NCBI RefSeq assembly: GCF_000346465.2
Contig: NC_034013.1
Span: 6,351,308-6,415,307 of the forward strand
Direction of reading: 5' to 3'
DNA length: 64,000 nt
DNA from: Prunus persica
Lineage: Eukaryota; Streptophyta; Magnoliopsida; Rosales; Rosaceae
Shown here: positions 21,801-33,529 of the stretch, in pieces
Position numbering within the stretch: the stretch's first letter is position 1
Layout: each line of letters opens with the position of its first letter
The notes under the pieces: model-generated
Database searches by the model: none
Told to the model about the DNA's origin: nothing
What the model saw: the letters and a program-made list of their open reading frames with translations, nothing else
Made by a program: the position numbers and the translations under genes

Positions 21801-22938
21801 AAAAAAAGATTCCCGTTAAAAATTCATAGTTTCGCCATTTGTGCATAATATCTACTTCAAGACTACATATCAGAACAGAAAAAGAAAATAGATGAAGCAA
21901 TTAATGATTTATTATATGCCTGAATGAATACTTGCAAGCTCATTGATGTGAGTTATACCAAACTGTAGGGTTTTCCTCAAATTATTGTATGTTGGTGGCT
22001 GCTTTTGTCACTGTGATTCCCGTGCAAGTTTGGTGGGACAAAGTTACCCAGAAAGTCTATGCGGTGTGTGCCCATAACACAATGCGCAAGACGAAGTCCC
22101 CAAATGACTTTTATAATTTACAGTCTCCCCAACAACAAGTGAGTGGAAACATTAAAAAGAAAAAGAAAAAGAAAAAGAAAAATTATACAATCAATCAATG
22201 TCCACCACAATTTTGCGCAGCTTCCTCTCTGTCTCAGCTCAGTCTTTATTCTGTGATGGGAAATTGCTTTTGGGACAGGTTGGTTCATGGCAGTTTCATG
22301 CTTTTAAGTTATTGTCTGTGGGAAAATAAATTATTTTCTTGTTGGGGAAATGATGCATGCCAAATTCATACACCTATATGTTAATAATGAACGCATAGGT
22401 CCATTCTTTTGCTGTGCAAATTTTGTATCGATATAGTCTCGCTATCATAAGGACAGTTCATCCTTTAATAATGAACGAATATCATGTCTGAAAAAGAATT
22501 GATATTTTTAATAAAATATCGCTATATTTACGATTTTATACAGTTTTGATATTTTAGATTACAGAGGTTCAAGAGATTTGTGGTCACTCACTGTTGGATG
22601 TAAATTTAACGATTCACTCACTCTTGCACTCCTTTAAAGAAACTTTTTTGAACCATTAAATTAATATCTAACGATGAATGACCACAATTTCTTAAACTCC
22701 CGTGATCTAAACATAAAGACTGTATAATTATAATCTCATCGATATTTCTATATTTACCATTAGAATTCGGCTCCCGTCATCTCTTATTTCGTAAACTAGT
22801 GTTATCAAAATAATTTGTACAGTACTGACAAAACCAAAAAAGGTCATTCTCAGTGCATAGGTGTCAACCAGCTGCCCTTGTGCTATGAAATTCCACGCAC
22901 TCAAAGTTTGCCACAAAAAAGATTCTGTACTCCTTTAC
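18806..22938. other. Long intergenic region, no gene recognised
   Basis: Contains the 3' end of the transporter gene (to about 19050 by composition), a SINE on the minus strand (19390-19536, listed separately), then AT-rich sequence with no recognisable genes. A 131-aa open frame at 21989-22384 has no domain and includes a (GAAAAA)n low-complexity stretch (22156-22180), so I left it out. A short (TA)n run lies at 21356-21366. Confidence 0.5.
19390..19536 (-). mobile_element. tRNA-derived SINE
   Basis: On the minus strand the element begins CAACGAGGTCTAGTCCAGTG (A-box-like) and carries AAGTTCGAACCC (B box, near + 19472-19484) at tRNA-like spacing. After a pyrimidine-rich body it ends in a poly(A) tail, seen as poly(T) at 19390-19400. 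This layout is that of a plant SINE. The family was not identified. Confidence 0.65.
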
Positions 22939-22939
22939 T

Positions 22940-22948
22940 CTATATATC
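22940..22948 (+). promoter_or_regulatory. TATA box of the AGP gene
   Basis: CTATATATC, about 140 bp upstream of the start codon and just upstream of a CT-rich leader, is the best TATA candidate for the arabinogalactan protein gene. Confidence 0.5.
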
Positions 22949-22980
22949 AACCTCACCTCTCCAACCCCTATTCCTCACAT

Positions 22981-22983
<3 letters not shown>

Positions 22984-23012
<29 letters not shown>
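22984..23012. repeat. (CT)n microsatellite in the AGP 5' leader
   Basis: About 14 CT units between the TATA box and the start codon. CT tracts in 5' leaders are common in plant genes. Confidence 0.9.
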
Positions 23013-23015
<3 letters not shown>

Positions 23016-23084
23016 ACTGTGTCTCAGCTCTTGCTCCATCCAACCTTATTCTCCATTTCTGTGGCACTCCAGTTTCACAGAGCC

Positions 23085-23642
23085 ATGGCTCTCACACGTG
23101 CCATGCTCACCCTCGCTATGTTACTAGCTCTTGTAGCATTGTCCATGGCTCAAGGCCCAGCCTCGGCACCAAAATATTTCAACCCCTCCAAGCCAAAGCC
23201 GCCGCCAACCGCCGCCTCACCCACGACCCCCATCGCCTCTCCCCCCACATATATGGCGGCACCACCTCCATCAACCACCGCATCGCCGCCACCTAGTACC
23301 GTTGGAGCTACTCCTCCCACCACCTCAGCCACCTCACCAACCACCGCAACGCCCCCGTCCATGGTGGCTACACCACCAACCGCAACGCCCCCGTCCATGG
23401 TGGCTACACCACCAACTGCTGCCGCCCCACCTATGGAAGCAAGCGGCCCAACAAGCCCAGGCCCAACAAGTTCTGGCCCATCTAACACACCACCTGCACC
23501 AGCTCCAGGATCCTCCAGTACGCCCTCCATTGCACAGCCACCAGCCCCAGTCCCATCCAGTCCAGACTCAGGTGCTTTTGTTCATGGGATTAGCATGGCC
23601 TTGGTGGCATTCTTGAGTGGAGTTGCGCTAGTCCTTGCTTAG
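23085..23642 (+). CDS. Classical arabinogalactan protein (AGP), GPI-anchored type
   Basis: Single exon, 185 aa. Residues 1-22 form a signal peptide (MALTRAMLTLAMLLALVALS, then MA), with cleavage likely before the Gln-Gly-Pro stretch. The mature region is dominated by Pro, Ala, Ser and Thr with many AP, SP and TP pairs, which are hydroxyproline O-glycosylation sites in AGPs. A 36-bp unit encoding TATPPSMVATPP is duplicated in tandem. The last ~20 residues are hydrophobic (GISMALVAFLSGVALVLA) after small residues near SPDSGA, a GPI-attachment arrangement. Product: extracellular proteoglycan of the plasma membrane and cell wall. I chose the ATG at 23085, because an upstream in-frame ATG at 23019 would put a non-signal extension ahead of the secretion signal. 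A long open frame on the opposite strand (23150-23530) is a composition shadow. Confidence 0.92.
   Translation: MALTRAMLTLAMLLALVALSMAQGPASAPKYFNPSKPKPPPTAASPTTPIASPPTYMAAPPPSTTASPPPSTVGATPPTTSATSPTTATPPSMVATPPTATPPSMVATPPTAAAPPMEASGPTSPGPTSSGPSNTPPAPAPGSSSTPSIAQPPAPVPSSPDSGAFVHGISMALVAFLSGVALVLA
23343..23414 (+). repeat. In-frame 36-bp tandem duplication in the AGP gene
   Basis: Two identical 36-bp units (23343-23378 and 23379-23414), each encoding TATPPSMVATPP. The identity indicates a recent slippage or unequal-exchange event that keeps the frame. Confidence 0.95.
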
Positions 23643-24822
23643 AACACAGGCTCTCCTTTGAAATTAATTTATGTAGATTTAGATTAATTAGTATATCTGT
23701 GTATTCTTTGTTTTCCTATAATTTATTGTTACCCTTCTTCTTTCTTTTTAAAATTTTCTTTTGGGTTTGTGTTGGTTTTGTTGATGGTTTTTGGGAGGTC
23801 CATTGTGATTTATGAGAGGAGGGTGCAGGGTGTTTGGACACATTTGTTGGATCTACTTAATAGCTCTTCTTTTGTAGCATTTTCATGATGACTAGACGAA
23901 TAATAAGAGAGATCCATGATTCTTGTTTGTGTTTCCTAAGTTTTAATTAACTCTACATTCATAAATCCGGTGTACGTAATAATTCCGATTCACAGTCTAA
24001 CAATCTAACATATTTAATTAATAGTTGGATTCACGGTCTAACGAAAAAACATTAATTTTAATCTTATGTTGCCACACAATACTAAGCAGGCTTTAGAATC
24101 TAATCTAAGTTTACCCAAATCATTCTTCTTCCTATGTACTTTATTTTTATCATTATTAAGGGGTTTTTTTCTCTTTTTTTCATGTCACAAAAAGACGTTT
24201 TTGGACTCCTGGCTCTAGTAGTTGGATGGATTCTTAATGAATTGTAATGTATCTTTTGCATAAGACCATTTGATACATACACTGATACACATAATCATAC
24301 ACTAAAACTGTGAGATAAAGGTGCATGGGAATATACCAAACAGCTTTAAAAAAACTCAACCAATTAATTACAAAAGGAAAAAAAAAGGAGGAAAAAGAAA
24401 AAGATATTTAGATGCCCTAGTAAAAAGGGTAGTTGGCTTGCTGGAACTGGTAGATGGAGAAGTGATGCATTGGTGCAAATGGTGTCATTGGTGTGTAGTG
24501 GAATTGGTGGGGAAGGAATGAGGGAGGGAAAGTTTTTATTTTTATTTTTTTGGGGGGGTTCTTGAGGGGAGAAAAGGGTTAGGTGGTAGGATTATGTGGA
24601 AGAAATGGGATGGTGAAATGCTTTTGGGGATAGGATGGTGTCCTTTGGATTTTTATTTTTCAATTTTTGTTATTGTGGGTTAGAAGGGTTAAGGGAGAAG
24701 GGGCCTCTGGTGGTGAAAGCATAGGGAATGAATGGTCATTGAAGGTGGGGCTAAGTATGCAAGTGACAAAAGAACATGAATTGGAAAGTGATATGTGCAC
24801 ATGGTTTTTTAGCCCCACAAAC

Positions 24823-24888
<66 letters not shown>

Positions 24889-25333
24889 AGTTTCCAGTTC
24901 TAGCTCACATGGCTTGTAAATCGATTCAAATACAGCTTGATGTTGTACTGTGTTTTGGGATTTAGTTATTGTGCATTTTGGTGTATTTATGGAAATACTT
25001 GCTTTATTCTTAGAAAGTAGGAATTCTTACTATTTTTATCAATCACAGTTTGACATGTGTGTAGAAATTTTTCTTTTTATGTTTTTCTTGATTATTTTTG
25101 TATATGTGTCAAACTGTAATTTGCAAAAAGTTGGAATGCCTCCTTCCCAAGCAATGTCCTTTCATCAATACAACTCAAGATCATGTGTTTAGTTCATCTC
25201 TTCTTAAGAATTTGAGGTTCTGTTGGGACCTCAAAATTCTGACCTAGAGACTCCAAATTCTAAATTTAAATCGTAGCTCGAAACCTCAAATATGATTAGA
25301 TCTTGTGTTTGAATTCTCAATATATATATATAA
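23643..25333. other. AGP 3' region and intergenic sequence
   Basis: 3' UTR-like sequence to about 23930, then AT-rich DNA. A (GA)n microsatellite occupies 24825-24884. Open frames at 24321-24521, 24667-24903 and 24950-25192 have no recognisable domain, and one is largely the GA repeat. Confidence 0.5.
24825..24884. repeat. (GA)n microsatellite
   Basis: About 30 GA units, nearly uninterrupted. Confidence 0.95.
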
Positions 25334-25933
25334 GGGTTAAATATCCTTTTGGTCACTAGGTTGTACATGAAAATTCAATTTGGTCATTGAGAAATTTTTT
25401 TTAGCCAAATTGGTCACTGTGTTTCCCAAAGTTTACAATTTATAGACATTTTGTTATCTTCCGTTAAGTGCAGTTTTTATTTTTATTTTTTTAGGAAGCA
25501 CGTTCAATATTCTTCCTCTAACTCAACGAGTTAGGGTATGTTGTGCTATTAAGGTTTAACAAATTGGGGGAAAGCTTGGGTTCAAATCAAAATTGTGAGG
25601 TATAAGGTTACGGATTGGATGCTATATTGAAGCCTGAATCGATTGCGAGAGAACTGTATTGTGACTTTGGATGGCAAGGAGATGTAATGAAGGTGATATA
25701 GCATCAAAATATATTGTTAAGTTGTTGATTTCATTTTAATTTGGTTTGATTTTTTTATTTTTCCTTACATACGTCACAATTTTGATTTCAACCTAAGATT
25801 TACCTCAATTTGTTAATGAAATGTTTATAAATTGTAAACTTTGAGAAACACAGCGATCAATTTGGCTAAATTTTTTTCTCAGTGACCAAATTGAATTTTC
25901 ACATAAAACCCAATCACCAAAAAAGTATTTCAA
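25334..25933. mobile_element. Non-autonomous DNA transposon with ~130-bp terminal inverted repeats
   Basis: The left arm begins GGGTTAAATATCCTTTTGGT and contains GAAAATTCAATTTGGTCA and TTAGCCAAATTGGTCAC. The right arm (about 25800-25933) is its reverse complement with scattered differences. About 600 bp long and non-coding. Long inverted repeats fit a Mutator-like element. I did not find a convincing 9-bp target duplication: the left flank is a (TA)n run and the right flank poly(A). Confidence 0.7.
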
Positions 25934-28205
25934 AAAAAAAAAAAAACTTGTATTGTTCATTACATTAATAATTTCAATTTTTCCAATCAAACAATAGAAT
26001 CACTTTCATTCCATTCCCATTCTTCTATATTCTATACCAACAAAACACCACCTTATTTCTGCAATTTGATTATGGGAAGTACCCGTCATGGTGGAGAAGT
26101 TAATTTATATAAGTCACAAGGAAAGGATGCGTTCCATGCTTTGGTGATTAGATTCTTAAAGCAAATATGAGTTATGTCGTTTCATGAGAAAGAAAAAAAA
26201 AATTATTAAGCATTGGATACCATTTGAAAAAGCTAACACTCAAGATTCATCCTTTGCCCTTTTCTAGCTATGAAGAAATAACACCAAAACCAATCGTTCC
26301 CTCTAAAAGCCTTTAGAAAACATATCAAGCTAAACATGCATGGTTTGATTTGGGACCCGGAGTTGCTCCTCACTAAGGTACAAACCAACGTCTCCTTCTT
26401 CCTTCCTCTTGTTTGGGACACCATAGCATGGAACCCATGACTAATAGGCATGTTTTCATGGAACCTAAGGAGCTTATTTTTGCTTTGAACATGTAGGTCC
26501 TTAACTTTGTCAAATTGAAACGTTAAAACTTTTCCAAATGAAACTAGTACGAGCTTGATCCTCTACATTTCACATAGTGCATGTGACAATGCAAGGGCGA
26601 GCCTATGCTAGGTTGTAGTTCACTTATTATATATACTAGTCTTTCAATTCGCGCTTATGGACGTGTCAATAAATTTATTTTATTTTTATTGATATAGAAT
26701 TTTTGTTAAACATAGACTCTTATTATTATCATTTTTGTTAAGAAAATGATGCCACAAAGCTCGTACGGTGAGACAGACAACACTTAATATAGTGGCATTT
26801 TCAATGTTGATGGGTTTTACTTGGTTGGACAGCAGGGCAGGACCTCACATCAAATAAAGGTGCTCAATGCAATGTTTTTTTTGGTCAAAAGGAAAATTTC
26901 ATTGCCAAGTAAAGAGCATCCAACTCTGCCACATAGGAGCTCAATTTCATAAGTCGGTAAAAGAAAAGCAGGTGTTTAATGCATTTACATGTAAAATAGG
27001 GATACATTTGCTGAGCTGAATTATGTGATTGGATAAGATTTATAATCCTGGTTAAATATTTAATGGCTTAAAAACAATATTGATCGGAAAATATCAAATT
27101 CTACTAAGTTCAAATGTAGTAGGATTATAAATCTCGCTAAAATATTGAGATTAAGTTGGATTGGATTATGTCTGCTAGGCCATGCAATAGTATATTTTAG
27201 TTAATTCAGTCCCTTAATCATGAATAGTACCAAATACAGGATTGGATTAATGTTATCTTATCTAATTCAGTGTACCTCCAATCCAATTCCAGTCTCCAAA
27301 CACGGCCGTAGGGATATCTCGTGGTTTCTGCTCTAAACAGCCAAACCTTCAAAGAGACATTTGGAGGCTTTAAGCTTGGCTACTCTGAGTCATATGCCAA
27401 CAGTCGATAAGCAAGAAACCAGTAATGGTAGGAGAGAGTTTCAAACCACTTTCGCAAACCACTTTATTATGACTAATTATTAATTGAGTAATGTAACACA
27501 TCCAGTTTTTTTCACCAAAAGTTCAAAAGTATTCAGAATGTTTTCCAAGCCGAATGTCTTGTGCTTAAAACATTTGAACTTGTTCAACATTGCATGTGAG
27601 CACTTGTGCTCAGGTTGGGCATGCGTGCATGATGTGTTGCATAAATCTCTCTTTAAGATTCAGGAAAAACTCCATACTTGTCGATCACATTACCCTGTCA
27701 TTTACATGTCGGGACCATGCAGGAAATGAAACCAGTAATATGAATAAATCAGAGATAATACAGTGACATGGTCAGCTAAATTTGGATTTTGGAACCAGCA
27801 ACATGGATAAAAATTGCCAGCACAGAAAATGAAAGCTGAACTCAATTTACCAAGAAATGCACTCTGCTGTGCCTCACAAACATGTTAAATGTAAAGGAAG
27901 ATGTAAAGAATAGAGGTATCTGAAAACAAAAAGGTTGATTTACCCCAGAAGTTTAACCAGTGCACCTCAATGGGTTCGTATATGTAATGCTTATCTTGTT
28001 GAATACATTTCTTTGTAAGGTAACTTGGACTCTACCTGTATCTCTTTAATTAGTTTGTCACCCACTGAACCCAGCTCATGCTCCTTACATGGTTGGGTAA
28101 CCAAGCCATGAAGGTCCAAACTCCAGTCAAGGGGTATTGCCGTATCAGTTAATATTGTTCTTTTGGTCAAGGCGCTTGAACTCTAACAGAATCATTATAC
28201 CTCAT
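25934..28205. other. Intergenic, no gene recognised
   Basis: AT-rich with a possible retroposon tail (poly(T) near 26876-26883 followed by sequence resembling the 3' end of a LINE). Open frames (26233-26451, 27484-27729) have no domain. The last ~450 bp should contain the 3' UTR of the minus-strand gene that ends at 28206. Confidence 0.45.
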
Positions 28206-31200
28206 CTATTTTTTTCTCTGTTTTCTTCGACACTCAAAACAATCTGTACATGGAGATTTGTTTTTACTTGAAGAACTTGCTTGCAGCTTGCTAGGTGGTA
28301 TTTTCAGGTCTTCCATTAGTACATGGCGAAGCTTCTCATTTTCCTCCATGAGCTCTTCAATGACTTGCTGGTGTTTCAATATCTGATGCATAGGCAATTT
28401 CAATTTGACAATTCTAAGTATAAAAAAAAGGAAAAGAGAAAGGATATTAACATGACTTGAGGCCTCTTAAAGAATGCTTTCCATAAATTTAGACTTTTCC
28501 AGTGGTTACTGGTATTTTACCAGGCAATAGCATCATATCAAACATGTATCTAAGATCAATTTCTTTAAAACAAGGAAAACAAAATAAACACAACCAAAAA
28601 TTTGCAGGAAAATAAACTGGTAGCTATGAGCCGATATTAAACATTACCATTTGAAGCATTTTGTTCTCCAACCTCAAGCGTCCAGCCTACACAGGTAAAA
28701 CCAAAAATTAGATAATCACAGAAAAGATTAGATAATGAGGGATCAGCCAGCCCACCCACCCACCAACATGAGAAAATCATGGATTCAGTTGAACTTCCCA
28801 TGAAATGGAAATGCAGTTCTACACTTTTGAACATCCTTTTTAAGGAAAAAAAGAACCACCCATTGCTATGTAGGCAGACAAGTAATTCCCCAAGCTTTTA
28901 GATATATTGACTAAGAACTTTACAGTAATCACTGCTGCAAGCGATTATAGTTGGAATCAAAACAAACTACTGCAAACACCTCCCCAAAGAAAATGAAGCA
29001 GAAAATTAGAAGACAAACATGCCCCCTGGCTCTCCTGTAAGATTGGAACAAGTTACTTTAGAAAATGCAATCTTCGTATCACACATTTTCATAACAATTT
29101 TATATGGTTCTTTGATAAGTAATCATGTTCCATCTGTTACATACCGCTTCATTTGGTTCACTTTCCTCTCCTTTCAGAACTGGATTCTGAAGAAAACTGC
29201 TGAGAACTTTTTCTGTTCGACTGCCAAAAGGTGTATCAACTGGAGAGCCTTTTGATGTAAAATTTTCATAGGCTGAAGCAGTACCAGTATTCCCATATCC
29301 AGGTAAACCTTGAGATTTATGGTCTGGTGGCTTTGTAGCCAACTGCATGCTACTTCCCATTGGATTTTGGCTTGATGGATCATTTACAATGCCTATGGCC
29401 CTTTGCAAAGAACCTGGGATGGCACCTTGACCAATGGCTAAATTGGGAGCAACTCCAAACTTCACCATCATCTTTGTGATTCCTTGCTAGAGAATATAGA
29501 GTTAATGAATCAGTAGACTGTAACAAGCAACAACTCATGACAAGAGAAACTAATACTCACTAAAAGATGAAATTGAATTTGATGTAACACCCCTGGCTTC
29601 ACAGCAAGGCCTGCAATTGGAAATCAACAATTCAGCTATCAAAAACGAATATTGTTAAAATGCATGAATTACAGAGCACTGATGTATTATCTTGTTGCAT
29701 GAGGTCAGAGGATATAATGCCAATTGGATTTTTTTAAAGAAGACTGTGCAATGTACATTTTGGAACAATGTCATGAAGTCACTATTCAAATAATTGCAAC
29801 CAGTAAAAATCTAAACAGAAGAATCTGTTCTTGTTGAAACGTGAATACTGTTCTGTTATGACTCCAGAAATCTGCACCCCTGATCAAATTCCTTCCACTG
29901 GACAAAGAGTTTGAACAGTGCAAGACTCCCAAATGTAAAATATGTACTGTTATCAAGAATGCACATAAACAACTACATAGGCTGAAGGGCTGTTGTGAAT
30001 GCCAGATAGCCTGCCCAAGGAACTCAGCCAAAACTTTCTTTCACATGCATGAAATTGCACTACTTAAATAAAACATGAATCCCTTCTACAACTCATCAAA
30101 ATATAGTGATAAATCTGTTTGCATCACCAAATATTCTGATTATAAATTAGGCAAGACATATCATACAGGAAATGAAAAACCAAGCACCAGCTATCACAAC
30201 GCATTTCACCAGGAACTAGTAAACATAAGTCTCCATAATAGTGCATCAGAAAATGCAAATAAAGGAAACAAAACGTACTACTGAATTCCCTAGAAACGCA
30301 TAACATGACATACCAACTCCAAAACCATGGCCAATACCAACTCCACATCCAATGCCTGCTTCAATGTTCTTTGCTCCCACCTTCCTCAACTGAAGAATGA
30401 TACATGGGAATAAGAGCTTGAGGAAGTCTTTGAGTGTCAGTAATCATTTTATCTTCCTCTTTTCATGACAATGACAACGGCACTCACAAAACTGAAAAAT
30501 GAAAAGAAGAAGATATTTGACTTACAGAGTTATTTACATGTCTGCTAACGCCAGATAATGCATCAGTAGCACCTCGTGTGGCACCCATGACTTGATTTAG
30601 TACTGGTATTGCACCTGGTGTACATAATTTAAATCAATATGTGGGTTAACTAATATCTGCTACAACCATAACAACCATAGAAGAGAAATTTGATAGTATT
30701 GTTGTCAATAGCATCTCCACTTGAAAAGATACAAAGTTGCACAACTTAAACGCTCATCACTTATCAATCATCCAAATACTGAATTGCATGGATCAAGATA
30801 TTTTTGCAAAATAGAATTGTCTCTTGCCACCCTATTCCTTTCTCTAGATTTAACTCTTTAAAAACATATGTGCTGAAAGCATGCTTGAAAATAACTGATA
30901 TCTAAAGTCAGCTTACAGACAAACCATAGCTCGAGAATGGACACTACTCATGAATACACATTGATTAAGATAACAATGCACAAACTTCAGATTCAGAACA
31001 ACCAAATTCTAATTTCACAAACATTACACGCATATTAGCAAAAAATCAAATTCAAAATCCGAACCAACCAACCATCCGGGCAGTTGCTGTAAATTCTTAG
31101 ATTAAAAAGGTTCCTACTAAAACGATACACCAAAAATTCAAAATGGCAGCTTTATCGCATTTCCTACATTTTCTCAGCAACCAAACAGACCCAAGTTCCA

Positions 31201-31568
31201 AAAACAAACAACAAAGGCAATGACAGAGAAAATGAAAAGTAATACACGGTTTCTTAGCAACTTGTGTCTGATGGTTTTCAGCATTTTTGGGTTTGAAGAG
31301 CTTCCCCAAGTCCATCTTCCACATAAAACTAGACTATAGACAGAGAAAGCTGTGGAAGAAAAAGAGAGAGTTCAATAGACAGAGCGGTACCTAGATTTAT
31401 GGGGCGACCAACACCGATACCAACACCGCAGCCTATGCCAAAGCCTGTAAATACTTGACCCACTTTCAAAGTAAACGGATTCTCTATTCGGATTCCCCCA
31501 CTTGGCCTTCTCTCATTGGCCACCACCAAGCCACTCTTGCTACTACTATTGCTGCTGCTGGCCTCCAT
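28206..31568 (-). CDS. Unassigned protein with two GxGxG blocks, coiled coil and Cys/basic tail
   Basis: Seven exons on the minus strand: 31391-31568, 30526-30614, 30314-30389, 29561-29610, 29145-29486, 28648-28686, 28206-28382. All introns are GT-AG, and phases close to give 316 aa. A Ser-rich N-terminus (residues 1-22) is followed by GQVFTGFGIGCGVGIGVGRP (about 37-56). A second block, GIGCGVGIGHGFGVG, starts at about residue 101. The middle is Ser/Pro/Gly-rich and looks disordered. Residues about 246-290 form a likely coiled coil or leucine zipper (RLRLENKMLQM, then KHQQVIEELMEENEKLRHVL). The end is Cys/basic: CTDCFECRRKQRKK. Repeated GxGxG hydrophobic blocks can pack in membranes, but no clear transmembrane helix is seen. 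I recognise it only as a plant-type conserved gene, function unknown. Exon structure is secure because every junction preserves frame. The 5' leader has a CT microsatellite. Confidence 0.85.
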
Positions 31569-31616
31569 TTCTGAACAAGCTTCTCCCTCTTTTCGAAAGC
31601 CAAAAGCTTAAAGCTT

Positions 31617-31618
<2 letters not shown>

Positions 31619-31650
<32 letters not shown>
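31619..31650. repeat. (CT)n microsatellite upstream of the GxGxG gene
   Basis: 16 CT units about 50 bp upstream of the minus-strand start codon, probably in the 5' leader or core promoter. Confidence 0.95.
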
Positions 31651-31651
<1 letters not shown>

Positions 31652-33101
31652 ATAGCCCAAGCCTCACACTTCTCTCTCACTCCCCTTGAAATCTTTTCTC
31701 TCCTGAAATTTCCCACCTTGCTCGCTCGCTCTAAACTGCAAATCTAAAACATTACGTACAAGGCAAAGTGATGAGCCATACTTCTCTGCTAACCAGAAAT
31801 TGTGTAAACTTAGGCCTGCAATCGGCTACCCACTAGAAACATGCCCACTTCAACCTAGGAAGTGTTGTTCAAAGTCTTGACATGCTTAAATTACCAAGTT
31901 ACTCTGAGCTTTGTGGACAATCAGTAATGGATGGATTTAAATTTCATTGGTGGATCCGTGCAGTCGTTTCATAGGATTCTGACTGCGGAGGGGAGGAGTG
32001 TTGTTGTACATAAGAAGCGAGGTAACCGAGTATCGAACAAACAGGCAGCTGTTGTTACCAAAAAATAAAAATAAACAGGTAGCTGTCTATGGGCTTGAAA
32101 AGGTTGGGCAAGTCCACAGGATCCTTGGATTGGCCTGAAGTGTATTGCTCACAAGTTGCCCAAGTCCGAAAGTACGAACAATACATACGCTATCCGAGGC
32201 TTAAGCCTTTTTTTTTTTTTGGTTACATGGCGGGGCAAGCCCCAAGAGAAAAGAAATTAACGAAGAACACTTCGGGGCAAAGCCCGACTTAACCTATCAT
32301 CATGCAAAATATGGTCCAGAGAAGAAAGCATATCATCAAAACTATGCAAACCCAATTATGGCAGCGAGGTGATCAACATGATTCTGTTCAGTGTTCGCTG
32401 TCCGAGGCATCTACTTTTCTCACCAAATGTGTATAGAATATGTTTGTACGCATGTTAAAGTCTTGATAAAAATAAATAAGGTCTAAAATGGGCCTAAGTG
32501 AAAAATAAATTGAAGCATTATTTCGTGAGCAAAACGTAATAAAGAAATTGGGTGTGATGGACATAATTTGGTCTCACCAATTTTTAGCATAAACTAGCAT
32601 CAAAAAGCAAACTTTTGGACATGGAGCTGCTACATAAAGCATCTATCAAAACAGGTTGGTCCACGGAGTGATCAGTTTTGGTTTGTCAATTTAATCGATC
32701 ATTTTCGATGACATGGAAGCATGAGAAGTGCGAACAAACTATGGTCACTCACAACAAGGAGAGAGTAAAAGATGATCTTGAGGAGTTGATGCGTTGAGTG
32801 GATTGTGATAATAAATTGTATTTAGTTTCTGTAAAAGGTACGTAGAGTTGTGCTATCAACCTATTTTGTTGTGTTATTTGATTTTTAGTTGAAGCAAAAA
32901 ATTTATTTATTTTTAATATACATTGTTTGTTTAAAATTTATCTTACCACCAAATTTTCCTCTGGCACCTTTTTCGTTTTTTCGAGAGCGTGATATTATAG
33001 TTTTTGAATTTTATATTATACTTTATGTTTTCAATAGGGCATGACGTTGTTATGTCTCTATTTTGAAGCGTAACAATGTGTTGAAGTTGTTTGGCTCACC
33101 A
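31651..33101. other. Intergenic, no gene recognised
   Basis: Holds the promoter of the minus-strand gene at its left end. A poly(T)-started block at 32205-32292 (GGGGCAAGCCCC and CGGGGCAAAGCCCG words) resembles a retroposon tail. Otherwise AT-rich with nothing recognisable. Confidence 0.45.
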
Positions 33102-33529
33102 TGATGCAGGATAAGGAAGAGGAACCAAAGATTGCAAGAGGAGAGCAGCGAGAGGAGAAGAAGAAGTGGCGGAAAAGAGCAGCAGTGTGCCAGTAACCGA
33201 TCGCTTTATATAGAGAGCTCAAATTGTGTCTTCAACTCCATGTGATCGGTCGCCCAACCCTGACGACCGGTTGCCACATGAACAGTATTGCACGTGATTT
33301 CTACGTATTGACGTGTTTGACTTGGTTTTTCTATTATTTTTGGGATTTTCTAGTCTAATTTGATAGGGTTTTGGTTTACTATTCCTAGTTAACTTGTAGC
33401 AAAAGTCCTATGCATCATAAATAGAACTTTTAGGGCTAGGTCAATAAGAAGAGAGAGACACACGGGACTTCAAGGGTGCTTTCAAGAGCATCAAAGGGTT
33501 TGAGCAAAGGGTGATAGAAAAAAGATTTT

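Noticed and set aside
21989..22384. 131-codon open frame
   Set aside because: Half of it is a (GAAAAA)n low-complexity run. The rest matches nothing I recognise.
23150..23530. 126-codon Gly/Val-rich frame opposite the AGP gene
   Set aside because: Composition shadow of the Pro/Ala-rich coding strand.
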